The notes: generated from the sequence alone by a model not told the origin. Shown: positions 33,285 through 42,349, counted from the stretch's first letter. The stretch is 45,823 nucleotides of DNA from Clostridium sp. CAG:492 (GCA_000434335.1 FR878273.1:1-45823); one strand, 5' to 3'. Numbers and translations: made by a program.

Positions 33285-33357
33285 TTTTAACACCTCCCTA
33301 AACATTGTTTTAATATATTAATTGATTGTTGGGTATCAATCAGATATTTTTGCTAAT

Positions 33358-33576
33358 TTATTTTGCTCTCCATGTAATTCTTCCTCTATTTAAATCATAT
33401 GGTGAAAGCTCAACTTTTACTTTGTCTCCTGGAAGAATCTTTATGTAGTTCATTCTTAATTTTCCAGAAATATGTGCTAGAATTTGATGTCCATTTTCAA
33501 GCTCTACTTTGAAATTAGTATTTGGTAATGTTTCTACAACAGTTCCTTCAACTTCAATAACATCCTCTTTTGCCAT
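33358..33576 (-). CDS. infA: Translation initiation factor IF-1
   Basis: A 72-residue OB-fold factor that binds the 30S A site during initiation. Signatures are AKEDVIEVEGTVVETLPNT, GHQILAHISGKLRMNYI and the end DLNRGRITWRAK. The ATG at 33576 has GGAGG 5 nt upstream; the ATG at 33588 overlaps that site. It lies between map and rpmJ. A small 6-bp hairpin follows it before rpmJ. Confidence 0.97.
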   Translation of the reverse strand: MAKEDVIEVEGTVVETLPNTNFKVELENGHQILAHISGKLRMNYIKILPGDKVKVELSPYDLNRGRITWRAK

Positions 33577-33649
33577 TTCTACCTCCATTTTTCTTTCATA
33601 AAATAAAATTTGCTATATTAAACAATAGCTTTTATAGTATATACCATTT

Positions 33650-34423
33650 TTACACTAATGTCAATATTTCCGGCTCTTTTTCTGTAATTAAAATTGTATT
33701 TTCATAATGTGCAGTTTGAGTTCCATCTTCTGATATAATTGTCCAGCCATCATCAAGCTCCAAAATATCAGGTTTTCCCATTATTACCATTGGTTCTATT
33801 GCAAGAGTCATACCTGGTTCTATTCTTGGTCCTTTACCTGCTTTTCCGTAATTTGGTATACCCGGATCTTCATGCATTGATCTTCCGATTCCGTGTCCTT
33901 GGAACTCTCTTAAAACTGAATAACCATTTTTTTCTACAAATCCTTGAATTGCGTGTCCAATATCTCCAATTCTATTTCCTTTTTTTGCATATTTTATTCC
34001 TTCAAAAAATGCTTGCTTAGTTATTTCTACTAATCTTTCATCTTCTTTGCTTTTTGGTTTTCCAACGATAAATGTTCTTGCAGCATCACCATTAAATCCA
34101 TTTTTTAAAAGAACTGTATCAATTTTTAATACATCTCCTTCTTTTAATATTGCTCTTTTTGAAGGTATTCCATGAATTACTTCATCATTTATTGATGTAC
34201 ATATAGAGCATGGAAAAGGTGGAACGCCTTTTATTCCTGGATTATATCCTTTTTGTGCTGGTAAAGCACCATGTGCTCTCATAAAATTTTCTGCTATTTT
34301 GTCCAATTCATATGTTGAAATTCCAGGCTTTATGTGTTTTTCAAGCTCTTTATACATAAGACCTGTTAATTTACATACTTCTCTTATTAATTCAATTTCA
34401 CTTTTTGATTTTATTGTTATCAC
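33650..34423 (-). CDS. map: Methionine aminopeptidase, type I
   Basis: A 257-residue metalloprotease that removes the N-terminal Met from nascent proteins. The metal ligands are D102, D113, H177, E210 and E241, all present in their usual settings (KIDTVLL, GDAAR, GHGIGRSMHEDP, AIEPM, AHYENT). The start is GTG at 34423 with AAGGAAG 9 nt ahead; a nearby ATG is out of frame. It follows adk. The KOW-domain gene found next to map in some Clostridia is absent. Confidence 0.97.
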   Translation of the reverse strand: MITIKSKSEIELIREVCKLTGLMYKELEKHIKPGISTYELDKIAENFMRAHGALPAQKGYNPGIKGVPPFPCSICTSINDEVIHGIPSKRAILKEGDVLKIDTVLLKNGFNGDAARTFIVGKPKSKEDERLVEITKQAFFEGIKYAKKGNRIGDIGHAIQGFVEKNGYSVLREFQGHGIGRSMHEDPGIPNYGKAGKGPRIEPGMTLAIEPMVIMGKPDILELDDGWTIISEDGTQTAHYENTILITEKEPEILTLV

Positions 34424-34457
34424 TTTTCATTACTTCCTTATCTATACACTATCGTTT

Positions 34458-35123
34458 CTATTTATTTTTTAAATATTCTTCTGCTTCTGCTACATTGTCT
34501 TCTAATACAGTTTTTGAGTATATATCTGGGTGTATTGTACATAGAGCTCCTGTTTCTTTATAGTATTTTAACAATTCTTTTGATGTATCATGATAAACTT
34601 TTAGTCTTTGCATAACTGTATCTTCATTATCATCAGCCCTTTTTGTTAATTTTGAACCGCATTTATCGCATATTCCTTCTACCTTTGGTGGTTTGAACTC
34701 TGTATTAAATGATTCTCCACAATCTTTATTTGAGCAAACTACTCTTTTTACTATTCTTTTTACTATATCTTCATCTGAAACATCTAATTCAATTGCAGCA
34801 TTAACTTTTTGATTTCTTCCTGCAAGGAATTTATCTAGAGCTATTGCTTGTTCTTTTGTTCTTGGGAATCCATCTAGTACAGCACCATTTTTTGCATCAT
34901 CTTGTGATAATCTATTTTCTACTATTTCAATAACTACTTCATCTGGTACAAGTAAACCATTGTCCATATATTTTTTAATTTTTTTGCCTAATTCAGTCTC
35001 ATTTTTAAGTTCAGCTCTAAAAATATCTCCTGTTGCTATATGTGGTAATTTTAAATCTTCAGAAATTTTTCCTCCTACACTACCTTTACCACTTCCAGGT
35101 CCACCTAACATTATAATATACAT
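34458..35123 (-). CDS. adk: Adenylate kinase
   Basis: A 221-residue enzyme that balances ATP, ADP and AMP. The P-loop GGPGSGKGS (7-15) has Ser in place of the usual final Thr. DGFPRT is at 84-89. The LID carries a four-Cys zinc site (C130, C135, C152, C155), typical of Gram-positive long-form kinases. GGAGG lies 7 nt before the ATG. It follows secY, but after an unusually long structured spacer. Confidence 0.97.
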   Translation of the reverse strand: MYIIMLGGPGSGKGSVGGKISEDLKLPHIATGDIFRAELKNETELGKKIKKYMDNGLLVPDEVVIEIVENRLSQDDAKNGAVLDGFPRTKEQAIALDKFLAGRNQKVNAAIELDVSDEDIVKRIVKRVVCSNKDCGESFNTEFKPPKVEGICDKCGSKLTKRADDNEDTVMQRLKVYHDTSKELLKYYKETGALCTIHPDIYSKTVLEDNVAEAEEYLKNK

Positions 35124-35303
35124 AATTATTCCTCCTTATATAAAGTTATTATTGATATATAACTTTTTAAATAACTAATTTTACTGCACAATATGTTAGT
35201 TATTTAAAAAATCATATATAAAGTTGGAAGCCAAATATAGTATTAATATTTATTCTTCCAACTTTTGTATATTTTTTATAATAATTAAATTGCTTTTATT
35301 GCT
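35124..35303 (-). promoter_or_regulatory. Structured secY-adk spacer with three hairpins
   Basis: On the minus strand: an 11-bp hairpin (35265-35255 with 35230-35220), a perfect 15-bp hairpin (35210-35196 with 35178-35164), and an 8-bp hairpin (35166-35159 with 35149-35142) ending a few nt before the adk ribosome site. The last two overlap by 3 nt, so full forms compete. No clear T tract or consensus promoter was found. Confidence 0.5.
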
Positions 35304-36644
35304 TTATTCTAAAAAACCTTTATAATGTTTCATTACTACTTGTGACTCTAATTGTTGCATTGTTTCTAATGCTACACCAACTATAATAAGTATTGATGTT
35401 CCTCCAAAGGCCAAATCTACTGTTGTAAATCTTGCCATCATTGGAATTATAGCTATAAGTGCTAAGAAAAATCCACCAAATATAGTTAATTTACTTATTA
35501 CTGATGATAAATATTCTGTAGTTGATTTACCAGTTCTAATTCCTGGTATAAATCCACCGTTTTTCTTAATATTGCTTGATATTTCTGCTGGATTGAATGT
35601 TGCATATGTATAGAAGAATGTAAATCCAACTATTAATAATAAATATATTAAGGCATTTGCTATTGAATATCCAATTGGTAATTGATATGTAGCTCCTGCA
35701 GATGTTGTTAATGTTGATGTTGATGTTGCAATTGATAATTTATATAAAACAGCTAAAAATCCTGATTGCTCAGCTATATTGCTGTTAAATATTTGAATTA
35801 TCATTGCTGGGAATGTCATAAATGATGAAGCAAAGATTATTGGCATTACACCAGCCATTGCTAATTTCAATGGTATATGAGTACTTTGTCCTCCCATCAT
35901 TTTTCTTCCTACAACTTTTTTAGAATATTGAACTGGTATTCTTCTTTCAGCTTGTTGTACAAATACAACTGCTGTTATTAAAATAATAGTTCCTAATATT
36001 ATTCCTAATGCTAATAATAAATTTGTTGTTGAGAAAGTTGTTGAGAATACTAATTTATATAGTGTTCTTACACCTTCTGGTAATCCTGCGATTATACCAA
36101 CAAATATTAACATTGAAATTCCATTTCCAACACCTTTTGTAGTAATTTGCTCTCCTAACCACATAAGTAATGCTGTTCCTGCCATAAAAGATAATACAAC
36201 TAAAAATCCTGTTAAAGGTCCTGGATTTATGAAAATTCCAGTAGATTTGTATGTTAAATAAATTCCTAAACCTTCTGCTAGTGATAAGAATAAAGTTAAT
36301 ATTTTTGTATATCTATTAACTTTTGCTCTTTCTGTTTCTCCACCTTCTTTAGTTAATCTTTCTAAAGAAGGTATTACCATACCTAACAATTGGATAACAA
36401 TTGAAGCTGTAATATATGGAGTAATTGACATTGCAAATATTGAAAATCTAGAAAAAGCACCACCAGTTAATGTATTTATAAGTTGTGTTATTCCATTTGA
36501 TCCCATATTTGCTAGTAGAGTTGAATCTACAGTTGGTACTGAAATAAAACATCCAAGTCTAAAAATGATTATTAATAATAGTGTATACCATAATCTTTTT
36601 CTAACATCTGGAGTTTTTAAAGCGTTTTTTATGGTGTTAAACAA
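35304..36644 (-). CDS. secY: Preprotein translocase subunit SecY
   Basis: A 446-residue channel protein with about ten membrane helices, the core of the Sec translocon. It opens FNTIKNALKTPDVRKRLWYT and has ITPYITASIVIQLL, GIRTGKSTTEYLSSVI and a C-terminal LESQVVMKHYKGFLE. The start is TTG, immediately after the rplO stop codon (TAATTG), with AGAGGTGA within the rplO end as ribosome site, so translation is coupled. No ATG is placed well enough to replace it. Confidence 0.96.
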   Translation of the reverse strand: MFNTIKNALKTPDVRKRLWYTLLLIIIFRLGCFISVPTVDSTLLANMGSNGITQLINTLTGGAFSRFSIFAMSITPYITASIVIQLLGMVIPSLERLTKEGGETERAKVNRYTKILTLFLSLAEGLGIYLTYKSTGIFINPGPLTGFLVVLSFMAGTALLMWLGEQITTKGVGNGISMLIFVGIIAGLPEGVRTLYKLVFSTTFSTTNLLLALGIILGTIILITAVVFVQQAERRIPVQYSKKVVGRKMMGGQSTHIPLKLAMAGVMPIIFASSFMTFPAMIIQIFNSNIAEQSGFLAVLYKLSIATSTSTLTTSAGATYQLPIGYSIANALIYLLLIVGFTFFYTYATFNPAEISSNIKKNGGFIPGIRTGKSTTEYLSSVISKLTIFGGFFLALIAIIPMMARFTTVDLAFGGTSILIIVGVALETMQQLESQVVMKHYKGFLE

Positions 36645-37079
36645 TTAAATCACCTCTGTCTTTCCACCTAAAGCTTCAATTTTTTCTTTTGCTGCTTTAG
36701 TAAATCTGTTAGCTTTTACAGCTAATTTTTTCTCTAAGTTTCCAGTAGCAAGGATTACTATTCCATCATTTGCTTTACTGATTATTCCATCTGCTATTAA
36801 GCTTTCTGCTGTAACTTCTTCAGTAGTAGCTTTGTTAAGCATTGTTAAAGTTACTTCTGTGTAAGTTTTAGCATGAATATTTGTAAATCCTCTTTTTGGT
36901 AATCTTCTATATAGTGGTGTTTGACCTCCTTCAAAGCCTCTTCTTACTCCACCACCTGATCTTGCTTTTTGACCCTTATGACCTCTACCAGATGTTTTTC
37001 CAAGACCAGAACCAATTCCACGTCCTACTCTAGTTCTTGATTTTGTACTTTGTGCTGGTGTTAATTCATCTAATTTCAT
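36645..37079 (-). CDS. rplO: 50S ribosomal protein L15
   Basis: A 144-residue late-assembly 50S protein. Signatures are the basic Gly-rich start RTRVGRGIGSGLGKTSGRGH, then FEGGQTPLYRRLPKRGFTN and ALGGKTEVI at the end. GGAGG lies shortly before the ATG. It follows rpsE directly after a 71-nt spacer; rpmD, normally between them, is not there. Its last codons provide the ribosome site for secY. Confidence 0.97.
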   Translation of the reverse strand: MKLDELTPAQSTKSRTRVGRGIGSGLGKTSGRGHKGQKARSGGGVRRGFEGGQTPLYRRLPKRGFTNIHAKTYTEVTLTMLNKATTEEVTAESLIADGIISKANDGIVILATGNLEKKLAVKANRFTKAAKEKIEALGGKTEVI

Positions 37080-37150
37080 TATGTGGTTACACCTCCTTAT
37101 TTTTATTATACTAAGTATATACTATGTTATTTTATAAATCAACTAATTTT

Positions 37151-37639
37151 TTATAAAATATCTTCTACTTTTTTACCTCTTTTTTTAGCAACTTGTTCTA
37201 ATGTTTGCATATTTTTTAGTCCTTCTAGTGTAGCATAAACAACGTTTCTAGGATTGTTTGTTCCTATAACTTTTGTTCTTATGTCTCTGTATCCTGCTAA
37301 TTCTATTACAGGTCTAACGCTTCCTCCTGCTATAATTCCAGTACCTTCTACAGCTGGTTTTAACATAACTTTTGCACTACCGAATTGACCAACAAATTCA
37401 TGTGGTATACTTGTTCCAACTATTGGAACTGTTATTAAATTCTTTTTAGCTTCTTCTATAGCTTTTTTGATTGCATCAGGAACTTCTGCTGCTTTACCAT
37501 TACCAACACCAACATGTCCTGCTCCATCTCCAACAACTACAACGGCACTAAATCTGAAAGTTCTACCACCTTTAACAACTTTAGCAACTCTGCTTATAGA
37601 TACAACTTTTTCTTTTAATTCTGATGTATTATTTTCCAT
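37151..37639 (-). CDS. rpsE: 30S ribosomal protein S5
   Basis: A 162-residue 30S protein that affects accuracy. The S5 N-domain motif is VAKVVKGGRTFRFSAVVVVG with GNGKAAEVPDAIKKAIEEA following, and the C-domain contains GTGIIAGGSVRPVIE. AGGAGGG lies about 12 nt before the ATG, a long spacing. It lies between rplR and rplO; the usual rpmD gene does not follow it. Confidence 0.97.
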   Translation of the reverse strand: MENNTSELKEKVVSISRVAKVVKGGRTFRFSAVVVVGDGAGHVGVGNGKAAEVPDAIKKAIEEAKKNLITVPIVGTSIPHEFVGQFGSAKVMLKPAVEGTGIIAGGSVRPVIELAGYRDIRTKVIGTNNPRNVVYATLEGLKNMQTLEQVAKKRGKKVEDIL

Positions 37640-37669
37640 GAATTTAAATTTCCCTCCTTTTTATTAATC

Positions 37670-38029
37670 TTAGAATTTTAATCCTGCTTCTCTTGCAGCT
37701 TCTGCAAATTCTTTAATTATTCCGTGATATTGATATCCACTTCTATCAAAAACAACAGTTTCAGCACCTTTTTCAATTGCTTTTTTAGCTATAGCAGCAC
37801 CAACTTCTTTAGCTGCTTCTTTGTTAGATGCTTTTGTTTTTATGTCTTTATCAAGAGTAGAGCTACTAACTATTGTAGTACCTGTAACATCATCTATTAA
37901 TTGAGCAAATAGATTTTTATTACTTCTATATATACATAATCTTGGACGTTCTGCAGTTCCACTTATTTTTCTACGAACTCTGATATGTCTTCTTCTTGTT
38001 TCAAATTTTCTATCTGTTTTAGAAACCAT
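37670..38029 (-). CDS. rplR: 50S ribosomal protein L18
   Basis: A 119-residue 5S-rRNA-binding protein. Signatures are RRRHIRVRRKISGTAERPRL, NKNLFAQLIDDVTGTT and the end YQYHGIIKEFAEAAREAGLK. The ATG at 38029 has GGAG 8 nt upstream; the ATG at 38035 is too close to that site. It lies between rplF and rpsE as usual. Confidence 0.96.
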   Translation of the reverse strand: MVSKTDRKFETRRRHIRVRRKISGTAERPRLCIYRSNKNLFAQLIDDVTGTTIVSSSTLDKDIKTKASNKEAAKEVGAAIAKKAIEKGAETVVFDRSGYQYHGIIKEFAEAAREAGLKF

Positions 38030-38130
38030 TTTCATTTCTCCTTTCTAACTAATGTAACAGCATTAGTTTTCTTATATGAGCTTTATAAAAAATTTTTGCT
38101 AATAAATATTCTATATTAATTATTAATATT

Positions 38131-38670
38131 TTATTTTTTACCAGCTTTTCCTTCTTTACGTCTAATATGTTCTTCAACATATTTGATACCTTTACCTCTA
38201 TATACTTCTGGTGGTCTTTTTGTTCTAACTACAGCTGCGATTTGACCAACTTGCTCTTTATCAACACCTTTAACGATGATTTTGTTTGGAGCTGGTACTT
38301 CGAAAGTAATTCCTTCTGGAGCTTCCATTTCAACTGGATGTGAATATCCTAAAGTTAAAACTAGTGTTTTTCCTTTTAATTGAGCTCTATATCCAACACC
38401 ATTTATTTCTAATTCTCTTTTATATTCATTTAAAACACCTTCAATCATGTTACTGATTAAAGTTCTTGTTAATCCATGTAAACTTCTATTTTCAGCTTCA
38501 TCGTTTGGTCTTGTTACTTTTATAACATTTCCATCCATAGTAACTGTCATGTTTTTATGAATATCTCTTTCTAATGTTCCTTTTGGTCCTTTTACAGTAA
38601 TATGTTGTCCGTCTAATTTTACTTCAACACCTTCTGGAACTGTAATAGGTTTATTTCCTATTCTAGACAT
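38131..38670 (-). CDS. rplF: 50S ribosomal protein L6
   Basis: A 179-residue 50S protein near the factor-binding site. It opens MSRIGNKPITVPEGVEV, and VKGPKGTLERDIH is typical. The C-terminal RTKRPPEVYRGKGIKYVEEH is the family's signature. GGAGGG lies before the ATG. It is 95 nt upstream of rplR, a moderately long spacer without visible features. Confidence 0.97.
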   Translation of the reverse strand: MSRIGNKPITVPEGVEVKLDGQHITVKGPKGTLERDIHKNMTVTMDGNVIKVTRPNDEAENRSLHGLTRTLISNMIEGVLNEYKRELEINGVGYRAQLKGKTLVLTLGYSHPVEMEAPEGITFEVPAPNKIIVKGVDKEQVGQIAAVVRTKRPPEVYRGKGIKYVEEHIRRKEGKAGKK

Positions 38671-38705
38671 GTGAATTTTCCCTCCTTATAATTTATTTTG
38701 CTATA

Positions 38706-39107
38706 TTACCAAACATAAGCGATAACTTCTCCGCCTAGTCCTTCATTTCTTGCTTCTTTATCTGTTTTGATTCCTTTAGATGTAGATATTAAAGCTATTC
38801 CTAAGCCATTTAATACTTTTGGTAATTCATCTTTTGATGCATATACTCTAAGTCCTGGTTTACTGATTCTTTTTAATCCGTCGATAACTCTACTACCCTT
38901 TTCATCATATTTTAAAGTTATTCTTATAATACCTTGATTATTTTCAACTTTTATCTCTTCAAAAGATTTTATGTATCCTTCTTTAAATAATATATCAGCT
39001 ATTGCTAATTTCATATTTGAAGCTGGAATATCTACTGTTTTATGTTTTGCATTATTTGCATTTCTAATTCTTGTTAGCATATCTGCTATTGGATCAGTAG
39101 TAATCAA
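38706..39107 (-). CDS. rpsH: 30S ribosomal protein S8
   Basis: A 133-residue 30S protein that binds helix 21 of 16S rRNA. It starts ITTDPIADMLTRIRNANNAK, and the end is SKGIKTDKEARNEGLGGEV. The start is TTG at 39107 with GGAGGG 6 nt upstream; the fit to the family N-terminus leaves no alternative. In many bacteria S8 represses the spc operon; no target site was assessed here. Confidence 0.96.
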   Translation of the reverse strand: MITTDPIADMLTRIRNANNAKHKTVDIPASNMKLAIADILFKEGYIKSFEEIKVENNQGIIRITLKYDEKGSRVIDGLKRISKPGLRVYASKDELPKVLNGLGIALISTSKGIKTDKEARNEGLGGEVIAYVW

Positions 39108-39144
39108 TTTTATCCCTCCTTTTAAATTGTTATATATATAAATT

Positions 39145-39330
39145 TTACCAACTTGCTTTTTTTACACCTGGTATTTCGCCTTTATGTGCTAATTCTCTAA
39201 AGCATACACGGCAAATTCCAAATTTTCTGATGTAAGCATGTGGTCTTCCACATATTTTACATCTGTTATATTCTCTTGTTGCGTATTTTTGTGCTTTTTG
39301 TTGTTTAACTTTTAAAGATTTTTTAGCCAT
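39145..39330 (-). CDS. rpsZ: 30S ribosomal protein S14, zinc-binding type
   Basis: A 61-residue S14 of the zinc-containing class: C24, C27, C40 and C43 in NRCKICGRPHAY and GICRVCFREL. The end EIPGVKKASW is typical. Being the zinc form, it would be the one expressed in zinc-replete cells; a second zinc-free form may exist elsewhere. AAAGGAG precedes the ATG. Confidence 0.97.
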   Translation of the reverse strand: MAKKSLKVKQQKAQKYATREYNRCKICGRPHAYIRKFGICRVCFRELAHKGEIPGVKKASW

Positions 39331-39365
39331 GAATTTCTCCTTTCTTCTTAACTAACCTAAGAAAA

Positions 39366-39905
39366 TTAATTCTTAAATGGCATACCTAATAATTTTAATA
39401 ACTCTTTTGCTTCTTCGTCTGATTTAGCAGTAGTTACAAATATTATATCCATACCTCTAATTTTATCAATTTTATCATATTCAATTTCAGGGAATATTAA
39501 TTGTTCTTTAACACCCATTGAATAGTTACCTCTTCCATCAAAAGAATTAGCAGATACTCCTCTAAAATCTCTTACTCTAGGTAGTGCTACATTAAATAGT
39601 TTGTATGCAAAATCATACATTTTTCCACTTCTTAATGTAACTTTACAACCTACATCAACATTAGCTCTTAATTTAAAAGCAGCTATAGCTTTTTTAGATT
39701 TTGTAACGATTGGTTTTTGACCTGTTATTTCGCTTAAATCTTTTATTGCATTTTCTAATGATTTAGGATTTTCTTTTGTATCTCCTAAACCTATATTAAT
39801 TACTATTTTATCTAATTTTGGAACTTCCATTACTGATTTATAATTGAATTTTTTCATCATTGCTGGAATTACTTCATTTTTGTATTGATCTCTTAAAATT
39901 TCCAT
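39366..39905 (-). CDS. rplE: 50S ribosomal protein L5
   Basis: A 179-residue 5S-rRNA and P-site tRNA contact protein. Signatures are VPKLDKIVINIGLGDTKENP, GQKPIVTKSKKAIAAFKLR and the end EAKELLKLLGMPFKN. A ribosome site (AGGAGG) precedes the ATG. It lies between rplX and rpsZ as in other Firmicutes. Confidence 0.97.
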   Translation of the reverse strand: MEILRDQYKNEVIPAMMKKFNYKSVMEVPKLDKIVINIGLGDTKENPKSLENAIKDLSEITGQKPIVTKSKKAIAAFKLRANVDVGCKVTLRSGKMYDFAYKLFNVALPRVRDFRGVSANSFDGRGNYSMGVKEQLIFPEIEYDKIDKIRGMDIIFVTTAKSDEEAKELLKLLGMPFKN

Positions 39906-39932
39906 AATTTTAAATTATCCTCCTTTCTACAA

Positions 39933-40244
39933 TTATTTTATTTTTGCTCCACATGATTTACATACACGAACTTTATTATCTTTATCCATTTCAAATCCAA
40001 TTCTTACAGCTTTACCACATTTTGGGCATACAACACTAACTTTGCTCATATGAATTGGGAATTCTTTAGATATTATTCCGCCTTCTTCACCTTGTCTTCT
40101 TGGTTTCATGTGTTTTTTCTTAATATTTATACCTTTAACAATTATTTTTTCTACTGTTGGCATAACTTCTAAAACTTCTCCAGTTTTACCTTTATCATTT
40201 CCTGATAAAACTTTAACTGTGTCACCTTTTTTTACTTTTAACAT
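39933..40244 (-). CDS. rplX: 50S ribosomal protein L24
   Basis: A 103-residue assembly-initiator of the 50S subunit. The N-terminal KOW motif reads KKGDTVKVLSGNDKGKTGEV. The C-terminus has a paired CxxC (CPKCGKAVRIG and VCKSCGAKIK), a possible zinc site common in Firmicutes L24. GGAGG lies about 10 nt before the ATG. Confidence 0.96.
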   Translation of the reverse strand: MLKVKKGDTVKVLSGNDKGKTGEVLEVMPTVEKIIVKGINIKKKHMKPRRQGEEGGIISKEFPIHMSKVSVVCPKCGKAVRIGFEMDKDNKVRVCKSCGAKIK

Positions 40245-40299
40245 TTAGGATTTCGCCTCCTCTATTATTTATTATTAATATTCATTTAATTATTTCTAA

Positions 40300-40668
40300 T
40301 TATAAAACTTCTGGAGCTAAAGATAATATTTTCATATAATTTTTTTCTCTTAACTCTCTAGCGATAGGTCCAAATATACGAGTTCCCTTTGGATTTCCAT
40401 CTTCTTTTATTATTACAGCAGCGTTTTCATCAAATCTTATGTATGAACCATCAGCTCTTCTTGTAGGCTTTTTAGTTCTAACTACAACTGCTTTAACTAC
40501 ATCACCTTTTTTTACCATTCCACCTGGAGCAGCACTTTTAACAGATGCAACTATTACATCACCAACTTTTGCATATTTTCTGTAAGATCCACCTAAACAT
40601 CTAATACACATAATTTCTTTTGCTCCTGTGTTATCAGCAACTTTTAGTATAGTTTGTTGTTGTACCAT
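40300..40668 (-). CDS. rplN: 50S ribosomal protein L14
   Basis: A 122-residue 50S interface protein. Signatures are MVQQQTILKVADNTGAKEIM, APGGMVKKGDVVKAVVVRTK and RELREKNYMKILSLAPEVL at the end. GGAGGG precedes the ATG. It lies between rpsQ and rplX. Confidence 0.97.
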   Translation of the reverse strand: MVQQQTILKVADNTGAKEIMCIRCLGGSYRKYAKVGDVIVASVKSAAPGGMVKKGDVVKAVVVRTKKPTRRADGSYIRFDENAAVIIKEDGNPKGTRIFGPIARELREKNYMKILSLAPEVL

Positions 40669-40735
40669 ATTGTAATTTCCCTCCTTTAAACAAAGTTTGT
40701 TTATTTATTACATTTATTATTTTTTTGAGATAAAA

Positions 40736-40999
40736 TTATTTTATAATAGCTTTTTCTACTATTTCTACAACTCTCCATCTCTTATCTTTTGATAGAGGTC
40801 TTGTTTCCATAACTTTTACTTTATCTCCTTCTTGACACTCATTTTTTTCATCATGAGCTTTTAATTTATAAGTTCTTTTTTGAACTTTACCATAAATTTT
40901 ATGTTTTTCACTTGTTTCAACTGCAACAACAACTGTTTTGTCCATTTTGTTTGAAACAACTGTACCAATCATAACTTTACGAAGATTTCTTTCTTCCAT
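40736..40999 (-). CDS. rpsQ: 30S ribosomal protein S17
   Basis: An 87-residue OB-fold protein of the 30S body. Typical segments are RKVMIGTVVSNKMDKTVVVA, KRTYKLKAHDEKNECQEGD and ETRPLSKDKRWRVVEIVEKA. AAGGAG precedes the ATG. It lies between rpmC and rplN. Confidence 0.97.
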   Translation of the reverse strand: MEERNLRKVMIGTVVSNKMDKTVVVAVETSEKHKIYGKVQKRTYKLKAHDEKNECQEGDKVKVMETRPLSKDKRWRVVEIVEKAIIK

Positions 41000-41037
41000 T
41001 CGAACGATCTCCTTCCTTTAATATTTATGAAATGCAA

Positions 41038-41238
41038 TTATTTTGCTTCATTTAATTTTCTTTCATTTAATATTGTTTTTATTCTAGCAATGTCTTTTTT
41101 CACTTCTTTAATTTTCATAGGATTATCTAAACCGTTTGCTTTTTTTGTAAATCTTAATTTAAAAAGTTCTGATTTTAATTCTCCTAATTCTTTTTCTAAA
41201 TCTGGTGAAGACATTTCTTTAATCTTATTTATCTTCAT
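41038..41238 (-). CDS. rpmC: 50S ribosomal protein L29
   Basis: A 66-residue two-helix 50S protein near the exit tunnel, where SRP and trigger factor dock. It has IKEMSSPDLEKELGELKSEL and KKDIARIKTILNERKL. Its ATG lies 14 nt inside the end of rplP (GATGAAGATAAATAA), so the two are translationally coupled. Confidence 0.96.
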   Translation of the reverse strand: MKINKIKEMSSPDLEKELGELKSELFKLRFTKKANGLDNPMKIKEVKKDIARIKTILNERKLNEAK

Positions 41239-41668
41239 CTACATCACCACCTATTTCAGTTTCTTTTTTTACAAATTTACATTTAACAGATAGTTTGTTT
41301 GCAGCTAATCTTAAAGCTTCTTTTGCAACATCTTCAGATACACCAGCTATTTCGAACATTACTCTTCCTGGTTTAACAACTGCTACCCAATATGTTACAG
41401 CACCTTTACCTTTACCCATACGAGTACCTATACCTTTATTTGTGATTGGTTTGTCTGGGAATATTTTAATCCAAACTTTACCACCTCTTTTAGTATAACG
41501 AGTCATAGCAATACGAGCTGCTTCTATTTGGTTAGATGTTATTAATGCTGCATCTACTGCTTGTAGACCAAATTCTCCATCTGTTACTTTATTACCTCTA
41601 GTAGCTTTTCCTCTCATTCTACCTTTTTGTAATTTTCTATATTTTGTTCTTTTTGGCATTAATGGCAT
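41225..41668 (-). CDS. rplP: 50S ribosomal protein L16
   Basis: A 147-residue 50S protein near the A site. Signatures are MPKRTKYRKLQKGRMRG at the start, ITSNQIEAARIAMTRYTKRG, and GKGKGAVTYWVAVVKPGRVM. The start ATG overlaps the rpsC stop by 1 nt (TAATG) with GGAGG 9 nt ahead; an alternative is the ATG three codons on. The end is acidic (GGDVDEDK) and overlaps rpmC. Confidence 0.96.
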   Translation of the reverse strand: MPLMPKRTKYRKLQKGRMRGKATRGNKVTDGEFGLQAVDAALITSNQIEAARIAMTRYTKRGGKVWIKIFPDKPITNKGIGTRMGKGKGAVTYWVAVVKPGRVMFEIAGVSEDVAKEALRLAANKLSVKCKFVKKETEIGGDVDEDK

Positions 41669-42330
41669 TAGTCTTCTCCTCCTTCCACTTTCTCTTTTTT
41701 GGTTGGAAGAACTTCTCCTTTATATATCCAAACTTTTACACCTATTTTTCCATAAGTTGTATCTGCTTCAGCAAAACCGTAATCGATATCTGCTCTTAAA
41801 GTTTGAAGTGGTATTGTACCATCTTTATAGAATTCAGTTCTAGCCATATCAGCTCCACCTAATCTTCCAGATACTGAAGTTTTAATTCCTAAAGCACCTG
41901 ATTTCATAGTTTTTTGCATACATTGTTTCATGGCTCTTCTGAATGAAATTCTTCTTTCTAATTGTCCTGCTATGTTTTCTGCAACTAATTGTGCATCCAT
42001 ATCAGCATTTTTAACCTCAACAATATTTAAATTAACATCTTTGTTAATCATTTTTTGTAATTCATTTTTTAATGTTTCTGCTAAGTTTCCACCTTTTCCG
42101 ATTACTAATCCTGGTTTAGCTGTATAAACATTAACTTTAACAAATTTAGCAGTTCTTTCAATTTCTATTTTTGAAATTCCGCTAACATATAATTTTTTCT
42201 TTATATATTTACGAATTTTATTATCTTCTACAAGATATTCTCCAAAATTCTTTGAATCAGCGTACCATTTTGAACTCCAATCTTTGATAACACCAACTCT
42301 TAATCCATGTGGATCCATTTTTTGTCCCAT
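41668..42330 (-). CDS. rpsC: 30S ribosomal protein S3
   Basis: A 220-residue 30S head protein at the mRNA entry. It opens GQKMDPHGLRVGVIKDWSSK. The KH-domain loop is PGLVIGKGGNLAETLK, and the C-domain has SGRLGGADMARTEFYKDG and YGFAEADTTYGKIGVKVWIY. AGGAGG precedes the ATG. It overlaps rplP by 1 nt. Confidence 0.97.
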   Translation of the reverse strand: MGQKMDPHGLRVGVIKDWSSKWYADSKNFGEYLVEDNKIRKYIKKKLYVSGISKIEIERTAKFVKVNVYTAKPGLVIGKGGNLAETLKNELQKMINKDVNLNIVEVKNADMDAQLVAENIAGQLERRISFRRAMKQCMQKTMKSGALGIKTSVSGRLGGADMARTEFYKDGTIPLQTLRADIDYGFAEADTTYGKIGVKVWIYKGEVLPTKKEKVEGGED

Positions 42331-42349
42331 TTTAATAACTCCTCCTTTC

